A stretch of 15,679 nucleotides of DNA from Betaproteobacteria bacterium (GTDB lineage: Bacteria; Pseudomonadota; Gammaproteobacteria; Burkholderiales; SG8-41). The notes below the pieces were generated by a model, which ran no database searches, was not told where the DNA came from, and was given only the letters and a program-made list of their open reading frames with translations. Location of the stretch: the NCBI GenBank assembly GCA_025363575.1, contig JANYDM010000124.1:1-15679 (forward strand), in the 5' to 3' direction. The translations under genes were made by a program, and so were the position numbers. Below, piece after piece: positions 14,214 through 15,679 of the stretch (within the stretch, counting starts at the first letter, position 1; each line of letters opens with the position of its first letter).

Positions 14214-15679
14214 TTACCTCTTTGCGGCCCGCGCGTCCTTAATTACACGCCACAATTTCGACGGCGTGAACGGCATGTCGAGATGCGTGATGCCCAGCGG
14301 GCGCAACGCATCCACCGTCGCGTTGACGAGCGCGGGCAGCGAGCCGCTGCAGCCTGATTCACCGACGCCTTTGGCGCCCAGCGCATTGGTCGGCGTCGGC
14401 ACCGGATGATCATGGACTGCCATGCCGCGCAGCCAGCTGGCGCGCGGCATGACGTAATCCGAAAAACTGCCTGTCAGCAACTGCGCAGTCTCGGCATCGT
14501 AAATCGCGTGCTCGCCGAACACCTGCCCCGCGCCCTGCACGACGCCGCCATGCACCTGGCCTTCGACCAGCACCGGATTGATGACGTTTCCCAGGTCGTC
14601 GACCGCGGTGTAACGCGCGATCGTCGCGGCGCCGGTCTCGGGGTCGATCTCGACTTCGGCGATATGGCAGCCGTTCGGGTAGGTAGCGCCGAAGCTGCCT
14701 TCGGCAACGGTGTTCAGCGGATGCGGTGTTACGTCTGCAAGCGAGCGGGCAAGTTCGACGAAACCAAGAGAACGATCTCCGGCATGAAACCTTCCTTCGC
14801 TATAACGAAGCTCGTCCGCATCGATCTTCAAATTCGCCGCAGCGTGCGGGCGTGCGAGTTCGATCAGATTCTGGCCGAGCACGCGGAACGCGCTGCCGGT
14901 ACCCAGCGCCCCGCGCGAGCCGCCCGTGCCGCTGCCGGTCAGCGCGGTCGATGGCGTCTGCGGATCGAAGCGAATCAACGCAGCATCTATGCCTAGCGCT
15001 TCGGCGACTATCTGCGGGAACACGGTTTCGTGGCCTTGCCCGGACGCGTGCGTCACCGCGAATAACTTCATTCCGCCATCAGCATCGAACTCGACCGCGA
15101 CCTGGTCTTTGGGCGCGCTGCCGCCGCCACCGGCTTCGAGATAAGTCGCAATACCAATACCGCGCAGCTTGCCCGCATGCTCGCTGGCCGTGCGGCGCGT
15201 GGCAAAACCGTACCAGTCGGCATGCTTCAAAGCATCTTTCATCACTGCCGAGAAATCCCCGGAGTCGTAAGTCGTGCCGTTCGGCGTCGTATACGGCATG
15301 GCCGCGCGCGTAATCAAATTGCGGCGCCGCAATTCGAGTCCATCGAAGCCGTGCTCATGCGCGGCGTAGTCGACGAGCCGCTCGATTGCATACGCAATGT
15401 CGGGCCGCCCGGCGCCGCGGTAGGCGGACACCGGCGTCGCGTTGGTGTAGGCGAGACGCGCGAGCGCGTACATCGCGGGGATGCGGTAGACGCCGCCCAT
15501 CGTGATCGTCAGGTTCTTGGTCGCGATGTACGGTCCGAATGCGGCGGCATATGCGCCGAGATCGGCGCGGTCGTTGAAGCGAATTGCGAGCATGCGGCCG
15601 TCGGCGTCTAGCGCCAACTCCCCGGTCAGCGATAGGGCGCGGCCCTGAAAATCGCTCGCGAACACCTCGCTGCGCGTGC
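14214..15679 (-). CDS. CoxL/xanthine dehydrogenase-type molybdopterin-binding subunit, C-terminal part
   Basis: The frame is open from the window edge to the TAA at 14214-14216, so 487 C-terminal residues are visible and the N-terminus is missing. It is the large molybdenum-cofactor subunit of a xanthine oxidase family hydroxylase. Seen in order: ASDFQGRALSLTGELALDAD, the loop AYRGAGR (15405-15425), FDGLELRRRNLI, GSGTGGSRG, TAVDDLGNVINPVLVEGQVH, GGVVQGAGQVFGEHAIYD and KGVGESGCSGSLPALVNA. The last holds the conserved catalytic Glu (codon 14358-14360). True form I CO dehydrogenases have AYRCSFR; AYRGAGR marks the form II-like group, many of which oxidise heterocycles or aldehydes, so this is probably not a CO dehydrogenase. 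FAD and iron-sulfur subunits are not in view. The substrate is unknown. Confidence 0.9.
   Translation of the reverse strand, partial: TRSEVFASDFQGRALSLTGELALDADGRMLAIRFNDRADLGAYAAAFGPYIATKNLTITMGGVYRIPAMYALARLAYTNATPVSAYRGAGRPDIAYAIERLVDYAAHEHGFDGLELRRRNLITRAAMPYTTPNGTTYDSGDFSAVMKDALKHADWYGFATRRTASEHAGKLRGIGIATYLEAGGGGSAPKDQVAVEFDADGGMKLFAVTHASGQGHETVFPQIVAEALGIDAALIRFDPQTPSTALTGSGTGGSRGALGTGSAFRVLGQNLIELARPHAAANLKIDADELRYSEGRFHAGDRSLGFVELARSLADVTPHPLNTVAEGSFGATYPNGCHIAEVEIDPETGAATIARYTAVDDLGNVINPVLVEGQVHGGVVQGAGQVFGEHAIYDAETAQLLTGSFSDYVMPRASWLRGMAVHDHPVPTPTNALGAKGVGESGCSGSLPALVNATVDALRPLGITHLDMPFTPSKLWRVIKDARAAKR

Noticed and set aside
14214..15679. Form I carbon monoxide dehydrogenase large subunit
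   Set aside because: The active-site loop is AYRGAGR, not AYRCSFR, so CO oxidation should not be assumed.
1..15679. CRISPR array, tRNA or rRNA genes, transposase genes
   Set aside because: I saw no spaced identical repeats, no tRNA- or rRNA-like sequence and no transposase motifs.

Overview
This is a GC-rich stretch with densely packed genes on both strands. It has plain Shine-Dalgarno sites, a Bug/TctC-type solute-binding protein, an MXKDX-repeat protein, a class II cyclic-nucleotide phosphodiesterase and a DUF3391/HD-GYP protein. That mix suggests a betaproteobacterium, probably Burkholderiales-like from soil or water. The lineage is inferred from gene content only. Several genes end in TGA (at 667, 5543, 7302 and 12599), so TGA is a normal stop codon here.

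Layout. 1-2324 (minus strand): two DUF1028 paralogs followed by a TauD/TfdA-type dioxygenase cut by the window edge; an inverted repeat lies between the paralogs. 2477-3430 (plus): a TctC/Bug periplasmic binding protein whose stop codon overlaps that of a small convergent histidine-rich secreted protein (3427-3696). 3758-5488 (minus): a 576-residue protein with an in-frame TGA at codon 98, giving a U-G-S-C motif. Read through, this is a UGSC-family selenoprotein, with a SECIS-like hairpin just after the TGA. 5543-9349 (minus): a nucleotide second-messenger cluster in the order class II cyclic-nucleotide phosphodiesterase, DUF3391/HD-GYP protein, GGDEF/EAL protein. Key catalytic residues are replaced in both c-di-GMP-type proteins. 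9599-9799 (plus): a tiny secreted MXKDX-repeat protein with a strong hairpin after it. 9882-12802 (minus): a small AtzG/GatC-like protein, an amidase-signature enzyme and a Tat-exported beta-propeller, closely spaced. 12955-14172 (plus): a secreted NHL-type propeller. 14214-15679 (minus): the C-terminal part of a CoxL/xanthine-dehydrogenase-type molybdenum subunit with an AYRGAGR motif.

The amidase, binding protein, DUF1028 proteins, dioxygenase, propellers and molybdenum hydroxylase look like accessory catabolic genes for small organic compounds; no single pathway can be read from the sequence. The main discovery is the selenoprotein, which automatic gene calling would split at the TGA or start late. 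It would need SelA, SelB and tRNA-Sec encoded elsewhere in the genome. The second point of interest is the cyclic-nucleotide cluster, whose c-di-GMP domains look built to bind or signal rather than catalyse.
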